A DNA stretch of 64,000 bases from Sphingomonadaceae bacterium (GTDB lineage: Bacteria; Pseudomonadota; Alphaproteobacteria; Sphingomonadales; Sphingomonadaceae), in assembly GCA_024236155.1 (NCBI GenBank), contig JACKLA010000004.1, positions 62,001 to 126,000 of the forward strand. The letters are read 5' to 3'. Positions 1 through 11,100 of the stretch are shown here, piece by piece (position 1 is the first letter of the stretch; every line of letters begins with the position of its first letter). Below the pieces are notes generated by a model. It ran no database searches, was not told where the DNA came from, and was given only the letters and a program-made list of their open reading frames with translations. Both the position numbers and the translations under genes were made by a program.

Positions 1-83
1 ACCCGCGCAAACTGCCCCGAAACGGGACTCGGCCGGATTGCGAACGATCGCGGGCATAACTCGCTGCGTTATGTCCAATTTTT

Positions 84-113
84 CCTAGGCGCGACTCATT
101 CGCAGTCCCTAGG
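84..113. promoter_or_regulatory. Inverted repeat upstream of the CHAT-TPS operon
   Basis: Two CCTAGG boxes (84-89 and 108-113) flank GACT/AGTC arms (93-96 and 104-107). Together they make an imperfect palindrome with a three-base bulge on the left arm. It lies about 90 bases before the first gene of the operon, so it could be an operator or an RNA hairpin in the leader. Only the symmetry is visible; no binding factor can be named. Confidence 0.4.
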
Positions 114-152
114 CTCACCAAGCAAAACAAAAACAACGGTGTCGCGATTGCC

Positions 153-173
153 GGGTCGAACGCTTTTCGACCC
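153..173 (+). promoter_or_regulatory. Leader hairpin before the CHAT gene
   Basis: GGGTCGAA (153-160) and TTCGACCC (166-173) form a perfect 8-bp stem with a 5-base loop. The stem ends about 10 bases before a strong purine-rich ribosome binding site (GGGGAGGGAAG, 184-194) that serves the GTG start at 201. No T tract follows, so a leader structure is likelier than a terminator. Confidence 0.45.
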
Positions 174-200
174 CCATTCCTTTGGGGAGGGAAGCATATC

Positions 201-3200
201 GTGAAGCGTCAATATGCGCTTGTCCTTGCGGGGCTGCTCGCCGGTTCCGCCCTGTCCGTGCCTGCGCACGCGCAATCCCGGCCACCACTGGTGCGGGACA
301 GTTTTCCTGTCGGCGATGGCAATGGCATATTGTGCCAGGTGCAGGACCGCAGCGTCGGCAATCCGGCCAAGCGCACCATGTTCGATCGCCGCTGGGCCGT
401 GGTTTGCCGTGACAGCGCGCGGCCCGTCGCGACGATATACGGCTTCAAGAGCGATGGCGGCAGCCTGCCCGAAATTCGCGAAGAGGGCACGGAATGTGCA
501 ACGGGTTCCGCCTTCGCCGATCTCGGTGACGGGATCGGTCGGCAGTCATGCAGGCTGGCCGGCGCGCAAAAGCTGGACTGGAACCGTTACCGCATCGATG
601 CCGGCGACATGGTGTTCATGGCCGAGGGTTTCGACGCCTATGAAAGCGCGACCCTGCTGGCGCTTCGCTCTGTGCGTGACAACCGGATCGCGGAAGGCAC
701 GATCTCGGTCGCGACAACTTCGGTGCTCGATCCGCTGTCCTTTGCCCGCGTGCAGGCCGAAACGCTCAAGCCCGAACAGGCGCTGTGGGAGGGCTATCGC
801 CGCAACCTCGGCGGTGAGTATGCCGAGGCAGCGGCCTATTTCGAGACGCTCCAGCAACGGCTCGAAGGCGAGGCAGACGATACGATCAATCCCGGCGAAT
901 TCCTCGTCAACCGCGCCTTGCAGAAATCCAATCTGGGCCAGTTTGCCGAGGCCAACCGCCTGTTTGCCGAGGCGGAGGAACTGACCGCTGGCGATCCGGT
1001 GGCGGGGCGGTTGCAGCGCAATTTCGAGGCATTCCACCTGCTCAACCAGGGCTTCTATCCCGAAGCGATCGAACGCGCCTCACGCGATCTTGCTGCCTCG
1101 ACGGCAGGCGCAGATTCGCTTGCCGAAGGCTTGCAGATCACCCTTCCGCTATCGGCCCGGATCAACCAGTCGGGCGAGGGCAATGGGCTGCTTGGTTTCG
1201 TCGACGAACTGAAGCTGACCCCGCAGGAACGCGCCGAGATCATCGATGCGCAGGCGCTGCAACTGCGCGGCACCGGCCTGCGCATCGAGGGCGACGATGC
1301 GGGCGCGCGGCAGGCGTTGCTCGATGCCTATTCGCGCGCGGTTGCGGTGCGTGACGGACGGGTGACCTCGATCACCCGCATGCGTGCGCAAATCCTTGGC
1401 GAACTGGCCGCGATTGCAGAGGGCGAAGGCCGGATGAGCGATGCCGAGGCCCTGCTGCGCAACGGGCTCGACATCCTCGAAATCCAGTATCCCGAGCGGC
1501 GCGCGGTCAGCGGGGCGCAGGCGCGGCTCGCCAGCTTCCTGCTCCGGCGAGGACGCGAGGATGAGGCGGTTGCGCTCTACAAGACAGTGATCGACCGTTC
1601 GCTGGGCAAGCGCGATGCGGTGCTTGGCTTCGCCAACCAGCTCAACCCCTATTACCGCATGTTGTCGGACAGGGCGGGCAGTGACGCTGAAGCTGCCGCC
1701 GAATATTTCCGCGCATTGCAGGTGTTGCTGCGCCCCGGCGTGGCAGAAACGCAGGCAATCCTCGCGCGCGAGCTGAGCGCGAATTCGGACGAGGGCGCGG
1801 CGCTTTTCCGCCAGTCGCTCGACCTCGGGCGCGATATCGAGCGGCTGCGCATGCGTTATGCGACGCTGGGCAAGGCAGACCAGACGGCCGCGGTGACACA
1901 GGAACGCGGCGAGCTGGCCGACCAGATCGACCGGCTGGAGCGGCAGCAGCAATTGACGCAGGTCCGCCTCAACGATTTCCCGCAATATCGGGTGGTCGCA
2001 CCACAGGCGATCGAACTCGACCGGTTCCGCGCTGCGCTTCGTCCGGGTGAAGCCTATGCCAGGCTCGCAATCATCGGCGGCGATGTGTTCATGTTCTACA
2101 CCGATCGCGATGGGGCAAAGGCCTATCGCGCGGATATCAGCGAGGAGGATCTCGACTTTTATGTCGACATGCTGCGCAGCTCGATCTCGATTTACGAAGG
2201 CGGGCAGTACAGCACCTATCCCTATGAAATCGCGATGGCGCGTGAGCTTTATGCCGGACTGTTCGCCCCGATCGAGAATGAACTGGCCGGTGTCGATCAC
2301 CTGATCTTCGAACCCGATGGGGCAATGTTGCGCCTGCCGGTCGAAATCCTCGTGACAGACGATGCCTCGGTCGAGCGGTATAACGCGCGAGCCAATGCGT
2401 CGGGCGGTGATCCGTTCGACTTCACCGGCACATCATGGTTCGGGCGCGACCGGGTCATCAGCACCACGGTTTCAGCACAGGCTTTTGTCGATGCGCGCAA
2501 TGTCCCTGCCTCGCGCGGATCGCGTGACTATCTCGGCATGGGCGAGAACGCACCGATAACCGATCCGACTTCTCCATCGGTGCGCGCCGCAGTGGTCGGC
2601 GGCAGCAATGAATGTGGCTGGAACGCGCAGTTGTGGGACCAGCCGATCGACGATGCCGAACTGGTTACTGCGAGCGGCCTTGTCGGCGCGGGCCAGTCCG
2701 AATTGATTACCGGCGCAGCCTTCAGCGACAGCGCGATCCGGCAAAAGCAGGATATGGATGATTTCCGCGTCGTCCATTTCGCGACCCACGGGCTGGTAAC
2801 CCCGCCGCGGCCCGAATGCCCGGCGAAACCGGCGCTGCTGACATCCTTCGGCGCGAGCGACTCAGACGGTTTGCTGTCGTTCGAGGAAATCTTCGACCTC
2901 GATCTCGATGCGGATATCGTGATCCTTTCCGCCTGCGACACAGCGGGCGAAGCGAGTATCGAGGCGACCCGGGCGGCCGGCCTGACCAGCGGCGGCGGCA
3001 CTTCGCTTGACGGGCTGGTGCGTTCCTTCGTGGGGGCGGGCAGCCGTTCGGTCATGGCGAGCCACTGGCCCGCGCCGGATGATTACCAGGCCACCGAACG
3101 CCTGATGAGCGGCATGTTCAGCCGCGCGAGGCAGGGCAGTGTGGGGACGGCGCTGCGCCAGTCCCAACGCCTGCTGATGGACAGTGCGGATACTTCGCAC

Positions 3201-3320
3201 CCCTATTACTGGGGCGGTTTCGCGGTGATCGGCGATGCTTCGCGTCCGCTGCTGTCGAGCGGGCCGTCCGCCCAGGCCGCCGCAAACGCAGCCACCGAAC
3301 AGGCGGTGATCGGTCAATGA
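201..3320 (+). CDS. Exported TPR-CHAT domain protein, first gene of a two-partner secretion operon
   Basis: This 1,039-residue protein has a signal peptide of about 25 residues (cleavage after AHA). Helical TPR-like repeats follow at roughly 190-260 and 400-465. The C-terminal CHAT domain spans about 690-1015. CHAT is a caspase-fold (clan CD) cysteine peptidase family. The two residues expected to be catalytic are visible: His863 in HFATHG and Cys912 in ILSACDTAG. The GTG start is set by the strong ribosome binding site at 184-194. The stop overlaps the next start by four bases (ATGA), so translation is probably coupled to the transporter gene. The position suggests it processes or supervises the secreted partner in the periplasm or at the surface. 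That role is inferred; domain assignment is secure. Confidence 0.9.
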   Translation: MKRQYALVLAGLLAGSALSVPAHAQSRPPLVRDSFPVGDGNGILCQVQDRSVGNPAKRTMFDRRWAVVCRDSARPVATIYGFKSDGGSLPEIREEGTECATGSAFADLGDGIGRQSCRLAGAQKLDWNRYRIDAGDMVFMAEGFDAYESATLLALRSVRDNRIAEGTISVATTSVLDPLSFARVQAETLKPEQALWEGYRRNLGGEYAEAAAYFETLQQRLEGEADDTINPGEFLVNRALQKSNLGQFAEANRLFAEAEELTAGDPVAGRLQRNFEAFHLLNQGFYPEAIERASRDLAASTAGADSLAEGLQITLPLSARINQSGEGNGLLGFVDELKLTPQERAEIIDAQALQLRGTGLRIEGDDAGARQALLDAYSRAVAVRDGRVTSITRMRAQILGELAAIAEGEGRMSDAEALLRNGLDILEIQYPERRAVSGAQARLASFLLRRGREDEAVALYKTVIDRSLGKRDAVLGFANQLNPYYRMLSDRAGSDAEAAAEYFRALQVLLRPGVAETQAILARELSANSDEGAALFRQSLDLGRDIERLRMRYATLGKADQTAAVTQERGELADQIDRLERQQQLTQVRLNDFPQYRVVAPQAIELDRFRAALRPGEAYARLAIIGGDVFMFYTDRDGAKAYRADISEEDLDFYVDMLRSSISIYEGGQYSTYPYEIAMARELYAGLFAPIENELAGVDHLIFEPDGAMLRLPVEILVTDDASVERYNARANASGGDPFDFTGTSWFGRDRVISTTVSAQAFVDARNVPASRGSRDYLGMGENAPITDPTSPSVRAAVVGGSNECGWNAQLWDQPIDDAELVTASGLVGAGQSELITGAAFSDSAIRQKQDMDDFRVVHFATHGLVTPPRPECPAKPALLTSFGASDSDGLLSFEEIFDLDLDADIVILSACDTAGEASIEATRAAGLTSGGGTSLDGLVRSFVGAGSRSVMASHWPAPDDYQATERLMSGMFSRARQGSVGTALRQSQRLLMDSADTSHPYYWGGFAVIGDASRPLLSSGPSAQAAANAATEQAVIGQ

Positions 3321-5161
3321 TCCGGTTCGCCCAGACAGAGCAAAGGAAATCCCCCATCGCTTCCTCGCGCTTCCCGACATTCGCTCTGCTGGCAGGCACG
3401 CTGCTGGCGACTTTCTGGGCCGCCGGTCCCGCTGCTGCGCAGACCGCCCCGGTCCCGACGACGCGTGAGGAAATCCAGCGTGAGAGGCTGGAGGACCGCC
3501 TGCAAACGCAGGGCGAAGCCGTGGCGGTTGAAGAAGGGGCGGTAGAGCGCGCACCCTGTCCGCTGGCCGATCCGCAATTCGCCGATATCCGCTTCACCTT
3601 TACCGGTGCGAACTTCACCGGGCTTGATGCGATCGGGACTGATATCGTTGCTCCTGCCTATGCCGATCTCATCGGGCAGGAACTGCCGGTCGCTGCGATC
3701 TGCGGCATCCGTGACCGGGCAGGCACGATCCTGCGGCAGCAAGGCTATCTTGCGGCAGTGCAGGTGCCCGCGCAATCGGTAGATGGCGGCGTGGTCCGCT
3801 TCGATGCCGTCCTTGCGCGCATGAGCGCAGTGCAGGTGCGTGGCGAGGCCGGGCCGTCGGGCAAGGCACTGCAACGCTATATCGACCGGCTGACGAACCA
3901 GCCGGTATTCAACATCGACGAGGCCGAACGCTACCTGCTGCTGGCGCGCGATATCCCGGGCCTCGATGTGCGGCTGGTGCTGCAACCGGCCGCGCGCGAA
4001 GACGGGGCGCAGCCGGGCGATGTGGTCGGGGTGTTCAATGTCACCCGCACACCGTTCTATTCGGACGCCAATATCCAGAACTATGGCTCGAAATCGGTCG
4101 GTCGCTTCGGTGGCCTGATGCGGATGCGCTTCAACGGCATCACCGGCATGGGCGATGAGACAATCCTCAGCGCCTATGCCACCGCCGACACCAGCGAACA
4201 GGTCGTGCTGCAGGCGAGCCATGAATTCCGTGTTGGTGGCGACGGGCTCAAATTCGGAGCAGGCTTTACCCGCGCGTGGTCGCAGCCCGATTTTGCCGGA
4301 CCGGACCCGTTCGAGTCCGATACGACGATTACCAGTGTCTATGCCAGCTATCCGTTCAAGCGATCGCAGGCTGCCAATCTTTACGGTGCAGTCGGCCTGG
4401 ACGTGATTGACCAGCAAACCGATTTTTCCGGCACGCCCTTGAGCGAAGACCAGTTGCGGGTCGCCTATGCACGGCTCGACTTTAACTCGATCGACGAGGC
4501 AAGCCTGCGCGGTGCGAACGGCTATTCGGGGCTTGAACCGCGTTTCGGCCTCGCCGGTTCGCTGGAAGTGCGCCAGGGTCTCGACATACTCGGTGCCAGC
4601 GACGATTGCGGCCCGGCATCAAGCGGCTACGTCGCATGTGCTGTTCCCGGTTTCGTGCCGATATCGCGGCTGGATGGTGATCCGACCGGCCTCTCCATTC
4701 GCGGCGAGGCGCGCGTCGACTTCCGCCCGACACCGCTGTGGAAGCTCAGCGTTGCGCCGCGTTTCCAGTATTCTCCCGATGCGTTGCTCGGTTTCGAACA
4801 GGTTTCGGGCGGCAATTACACCGCCGGACGCGGTTTCGACCCGGGCGCTGTCATTGGCGACAGCGGTTACGGTGGGCAGGTTGAAGTAGCCTATGGTTCA
4901 TTGCTGCCCGAGACGCCGGGGGGCAATGCCTTCCAACCCTATGCCTTCTTCGACCTAATGGCGGTGAGCACGAAGAACGTGCCCGGCGATCCGCAGACGA
5001 TCAGTTCGGTGGGTGGAGGATTGCGCGCCAATATCGGCCAGCGCCTTTATCTCGACATTTTCGGTGCCGCCCCGCTGGAGCGCGCACCCTTCCAGGCCGA
5101 GCGCGGTGACTTCCGCGTCCTGGTCAACCTGACAATCCAGCTTGCGCCGTGGTTCCGGTGA
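3317..5161 (+). CDS. ShlB/FhaC/HecB-family two-partner secretion transporter (TpsB)
   Basis: This 614-residue outer-membrane protein should move the exoprotein encoded next across the outer membrane. A long signal peptide ends near residue 42. A charged linker follows at about 45-70, and two POTRA-like modules lie between roughly 75 and 240. The rest alternates polar and hydrophobic residues, as in a 16-stranded barrel, and ends in an aromatic-rich last strand (...APWFR). Length and layout match the ShlB/FhaC family, whose POTRA domains bind the TPS domain of the partner. The gene overlaps the CHAT gene by four bases and ends 35 bases before the chosen TpsA start. Confidence 0.92.
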   Translation: MIRFAQTEQRKSPIASSRFPTFALLAGTLLATFWAAGPAAAQTAPVPTTREEIQRERLEDRLQTQGEAVAVEEGAVERAPCPLADPQFADIRFTFTGANFTGLDAIGTDIVAPAYADLIGQELPVAAICGIRDRAGTILRQQGYLAAVQVPAQSVDGGVVRFDAVLARMSAVQVRGEAGPSGKALQRYIDRLTNQPVFNIDEAERYLLLARDIPGLDVRLVLQPAAREDGAQPGDVVGVFNVTRTPFYSDANIQNYGSKSVGRFGGLMRMRFNGITGMGDETILSAYATADTSEQVVLQASHEFRVGGDGLKFGAGFTRAWSQPDFAGPDPFESDTTITSVYASYPFKRSQAANLYGAVGLDVIDQQTDFSGTPLSEDQLRVAYARLDFNSIDEASLRGANGYSGLEPRFGLAGSLEVRQGLDILGASDDCGPASSGYVACAVPGFVPISRLDGDPTGLSIRGEARVDFRPTPLWKLSVAPRFQYSPDALLGFEQVSGGNYTAGRGFDPGAVIGDSGYGGQVEVAYGSLLPETPGGNAFQPYAFFDLMAVSTKNVPGDPQTISSVGGGLRANIGQRLYLDIFGAAPLERAPFQAERGDFRVLVNLTIQLAPWFR

Positions 5162-5196
5162 TGGGGGATCGCAGAGCCATGGGTGGAGAGGATCTT

Positions 5197-8100
5197 ATGA
5201 GTTCGACAGCGTCCAGCAAGGTGATGGTTCCGGCAGCACATGCGCGGCGCAAGCGTTCGCCATTGATGCGGGGCTGTTCTGCGCTCGCTGCGGCGATTGC
5301 CATGGCTGGCTTGTGGAGCGCGCCCGCGCAGGCCCAGCTTGCAGTGCCATCGTCTGTGCAAGCTCCCCCCGCGCTTGATGCAAATTCGATCCTCCAGATG
5401 CGCAATGCGCCCGAAATTCGTTCGATTGCCAGCGCCCCCTATATCGCCGACACGCGGATATCGCTCGATCCGCCGGTTGTGCCGAACTCGTCGCCTTCCT
5501 TGCCGAATGCCGGTGGCGCGCCGATCCCGGTTCCGCAGCCGAACAATTCGGGCGGTGACCAGCACCAGACGATCAGCGCGATAAGCGGCTCGGTCACTTC
5601 GGTATCGGGGCCAGCACCCGTTGTCGGCCCCCGCGTCAGCGGGGCAGTGTCTGCACAGGGTAGCATTGCCGTTCAGTCCGGGACCGTGGTGGTCAACCGG
5701 TCCTCCAACATCGACCAGATCCAGGTGACCAGCCCCACGGCGGTGCTCAACTGGACGACGCTCGACACCTCGACCATCGATACAACCACCACGGCGATCA
5801 ACTTCCTTCCTGCGGGCACAGAGCTGGAATTCGTCGGTCTCGGCACCGACTACACGATCCTCAACCGCATTTTCGGCACTCCGAACGGTTCGGGCATTTA
5901 TCGCGGGATTGCGTTTGAAGGGACGGTGACGAGCCGCCTGAGCGACGCAGGGCCGATCGGTGGGCATGTGTGGTTCTACAGCCCTGGAGGCATCCTGCTC
6001 AGCCCGACGGCCACTTTCAACGTGGGCGGGCTGGTGCTGACTTCGAGCAACCTGCAACAGATCGACAAGGCAGGGACTGAGCTCAACTTCCTCGGTACCG
6101 CTGAACCCGGCAGCCAGGTCATGATTTCCGATGGAGCGGTGGTTAACGCCAACGACTACGTCGTGATGTGGGCACCGCGCGTCGAACAGGCAGGCATTGT
6201 CAACGCGCTCGGCAATGTATCCTATGTCGGGGCGGAACAGGGCCAGCTGACCGTTACCGGCGGGCTGTTCGACATGTCGATCACGGTCGGGACCGAGGAT
6301 GCGAGTGGTGTTGTTCACACCGGCACAAGCACCGGTGCAACTCCAGTCGACAATCCGACCCGCGCGATCACAATGGCGTCGGTTGCGAAGAACGATTTTG
6401 TTACGATGCTGGTGGGTGGCAAAATCGGCTATGCCAACGCCTCGGCGGCATCGGTCAGCAATGGCGTGGTCATCCTGACTGCGGGTGACAGTGCAACGCC
6501 TGGCTCGGGCAATATCGAGCTGGGCGCAGGTACGTTCAGTTCCTCCACCTTGCTGCAAGCCCATGGCGATGTGTCGATCAAGCTCGACGGGCAGAACCAG
6601 ACGCTGAATATCGGCGGTGCCGGCAATGGATCGGATTTCTTCGTCGTCGCCGAGGACGAGATTGGCATTTCGGCAACCGGCGGATCGAGCGTGGTCGCAT
6701 TCGACAACCTGTTCCTGATCGCTGGCGATGGCGAAAACGGCGGAAACATCACGATCAATGTCGATGATGCAGGGCGCAATGACGATACCAGTATCAGCGG
6801 GCTGCTGGTCGGCGGCGACCTGTCGATTATCGCGCGCGGGATCGGAGCCGACGATGTGACGCCTTCGGGGATCGGCGGTGATGGTGTTGGCGGAACAGTC
6901 GACATCAACCTGTCGCTGGGTGGCGAAGTTTTTGTCGGTGGTGATTTCCAGGTCAGCGCAACGGGCCAGGGTGGCTATGGCACCGCTGCATCTGGCAACG
7001 CGACGGGCGGCACCATCAATATCAATATGGATGACCAGTTCAGTCGTTTCCTCCTGCAGAGCAGTGCCACACTGGATGCCTCGGCCGGACCCACCGCGAG
7101 CGATTCCGACAGTGTCGTCGGCACGGCCCGTGGTGGTGCGATCAACCTGAATCTGACCGACGGAACCCTTGCTTTCACGGGAACCATGCAGCTCGACGTC
7201 TCGGCACAGGGCGACGATGCAAACACGCCGACCGGTTCGACCAATGGCGCGTTTGGCGGAACCATAGCCATCAACAATACAGCCACTATCGACGGCGATT
7301 TGCTGACTGCCGCTGCTTCCGGGCAGGGTGGGCAGGGTGCCAACCAGTTCGGGATCAGCGATCAGAGTGCCACCGGAACTGGCGGAACGATCACCTTTTC
7401 CAATGGGACCGGCGGAATCCTGAATCTTCGCGAGGTCGACCTCACCGCCAATGGCACCGGCGGTGACGGGACCATCGGGGGTACAGGCTCATCGGGGGGA
7501 GATGGCGGTACCGGTATCGGTGGTTCGGTCAGCTTCACCAGTGCAGACGATCTGCCCGATATTGAGACCATTACGCTTACGGCGAACGGTGTTGGCGGTG
7601 CCGGTGGTGCGGCCGGTATCGGCGGTAGCGGCGGTCGGGGCGGCGATGGTACTGGCGGATCGGCCAGCATCGCACTGTCGGGCGGTGCCATCACACTCGG
7701 TTCGTTGAACGCCCTGCAGGTGAATGCCGGGGCAACCGGCGGTATCGGCGGAGCAGGCGGAGCGGGTGAAGGCTTCTTCGGATCACTCGTGGCCGGGGCC
7801 GGAGGCACTGGCGGTGATGCGACCGGCGGATCGGCGAGCTTCGAGATATTCGGTTCGGGGACGACCTATACGGTCAACGAGGCGCAACTTTCGTTCGATA
7901 CCGACGCGGTCGGCGGTGCAGGTGGGTCCGGTGGCGATGACCTCCTCGGCGGAGTAGGCGCCGATGGCGGGGCTGGCGGAGATGCAACCGGCGGGACATC
8001 GGAACTCATCGCCAACAGCGGTACCGTGCTGACGCTGCAACAGGCATCGACGGATCCGTTCCTGATCCAGTCTACCGGAACCGGTGGCCAGGGGGGCTTC

Positions 8101-11100
8101 GGTGGCAGCAACGATATCGGCTTTGGCGGAACCACCGGTGCGGGTGGCGCTGGCGGCATCGGGACGGGCGGCTCCCCCACGCTGACCGCTCGGGGCGGGA
8201 CGATCACGGGCGATGACGTCGAGCTTGCCGCGATGGGGCAGGGTGGAGACGGCGGCATCGGCGGCGATGACGGGAACGCGACTTTCGGCCCTTCGGGCAA
8301 TGGCGGCGGCGGTGTGGGCGGTACACCGGTGATCCAGAGCTTCGACGGTAGCCCGGGGATCGTCACGCTCGGTAATGTGACCATCGACGCAACCGCCCTG
8401 GCCGGTGGCGGCACGGTCACGGGCTCCACGGCAGGTGGCCAGATCACCATTGCCGATGGATCGGCCGATCCGGCGGGTCTCATTAGCATGAGTTCGCTCA
8501 CGGTAATCGCGACAGGTTCTTCTGCCACTCCGGGTACTCCATCGCTGACGATTGAGAGCGACAGCGGACCGATCACCGTGACAGGCAATGTCAGTGCGGA
8601 TGTCGCAGGCGATATCGTGTTCGACTTCGATGGCGATGGACAACTGGCCGTCGGCAACAACACGACCCTCAATGCTGGCGGCGATATTCTGCTGACGCAC
8701 ACCAACAACACCGCTCCGGCCAACTCGCTCGATATCGGGAACGATCTTACCGCGACCGCTGGGGGCGATTTCGATGCGGGCGCAGACTCCATCATCGCTG
8801 CGGGCCGGGAAGTTTCGATCACCGCGCAGAATATCGGCTTCGATGTGATTGCTGCGGGCAATGACAACATCTTCGATGCCGGTGAGTTCGCGGTCACCCT
8901 CAACGCCACGAATGGCAGCATAGTCGGCGGGCCTGTCGGTTCGATAACCGCCCTCGCCGGAATGGATCTCGACGCGACGCAGGCGATCGAGTTTGGCGAT
9001 ATGTTGGTCAATGACGGGCCGATAACCATCGATGCCGGGACGACCCTGACTACTGGCGATATCACGATCAACCAGGGCGGTCTGGTCAGCAATGAATCGA
9101 TCTTCATCAATGCTGGGAGCGATACTTCGCTCGGCAACGTTGTTGCCATCGATGCGGTGACCGTCACCAGCGGCGGTTTGCTGACCGCCGCGTCGCTGCG
9201 GGGCACGGGGATCAATGCGACTGCGGCGGGCGCGGTGGAGATCGGCGACGCGACAATCTTTAACGGTGTTGCAGGCGGCGGCGGCATCACCATCAGCGGG
9301 ACCTCAATCAAGCTTGACAGCGCGGATGCATCGACCGCAGTTGGCAACGATATCGCGTTGACTGCCACAGCGGGTGGTCTGACATTGGGGACGATCAACA
9401 CCGAGGCGTTCCTCGATGCGACGGCGACCGGCGATATCAGTTTCGACACGCTGACCGGCACGGGCGTGTTCCTGACCACTACCGGCGGTGATGTGACCGG
9501 CAATTTTGCCAGTTCGGACCGGGCCATCAACTCCGGTCGACCGCGCGATGTCCAGATCACCGCGACGGGCGACGTTGTTGTGACTGCATTCGAAACGGTG
9601 AACGACGTCGAAATCACGGCGGCATCCTTCGACACCGATTCCATCATCACGGGTACCGGCGTCAACGGTGCGGACAGCGACGTGATCGTCAATGTTACCG
9701 GCAATGCCCGCATCGGTTTTGCCGATGTGCAGGGGCAGATGGATGTTGATGCCAGCGCGATCGACATCGGTGACATCGCAATGTTGGCGGCGACCCTGCT
9801 CGATTCCACGACGGGCGATATCACTATCGGCTCGATTGTCACCGATGGCCGGGTAGAGGCGCATTCAGCTGGCGATCTGATACTCGGTAGCAGCGAAAAA
9901 CGCGGGACCGATACGCTGGGCAATGAAGGAATGATCTTCACGGCTGTCGGCGACGTGACGGTAACCGGTGTGATCGACAGCCATGACGGCATCCAGCTCG
10001 ACGCAGGTTCGGCGGTCGATGCCCAGCAGCTGATCGCTTTCGACAATGTCACCGTAACCGCTGGCACAATCGCGAACATCGCCGGAATTACCACCACTGT
10101 GGGCGGCAATTCGAGCGTCACTGCGCCGATCGTTAATATCGGCGCCAGTGACGTCGCAGGCGGTTTTGCCGCAAATGCGACGGCGGGCGATGTGACCCTG
10201 AGCGGTGACGTGACCGCCAACGGGCTGATCGATCTCGACGCAGATGGCGATGTCGATTTCACCGTCCTGACGACCGGTGGCGCCGTCCAGGTCGATGCAG
10301 GCGGGAACATCTCTGGCGGCGCCTCGCTCAAGGTCGGCACCGACACGCTCGGCAATGAGAGCATGAGCTTCAACGCCGGAGGTGACGTGACGTTTACCGG
10401 CAATGTCGACACGCATGACAACATCGTGATCAATGCCGGTGGTCTGGTCGATGCCCAGCAGTTGATTGCCTTCGACAATGTGACGGTTACGGCGGCCTCT
10501 ACTGTCGACCTTGCGGGCGTAACAACGACTGCAGGCGGCAATGCGTCGATCACGGGCTCTGCCGTTACAGTCGGCGCGAGCAATGTCGCCGGAGGGTTCG
10601 CCGCCAATGCTACGGCTGGCGGTGTTGCACTTACTGGCGATCTCGTGGCGGCTGGCCTGATCAATCTCGACGCTACTGGCGATATCGATTTCGCTACAGT
10701 GAGCACAGGCGGGCAGGTCACAGTTGATGCTGGCGGCAGCATCACTGGCGGTTCCTCGCTCAAGATCGGCACGGATTCGCTCGGCAATGAGAGCATGTCG
10801 TTCACTGCGGGCGCGGATGTGACTTTGACCGGCACGATCGACACGCACGATGCCATCGTGGTCGATGCAGGCGGTGCTGCCGATGTGAACCAGCTGACTG
10901 CATTCGACAATGTGACGGTTACAGCTGGCACGGTTGCGACGATTGCGAACATCACGACCACAAATGGCGGCAATGCCGTGTTGAACGGCCAGTCGATCAT
11001 TCTCGACACGGCAAGCGTGAATGGCACGCTCAGCGCGACCACGACCACAGGCGATGTTTCTTTCACCGGGCTGATCGATACGACCAATGCGGTGACGGTG

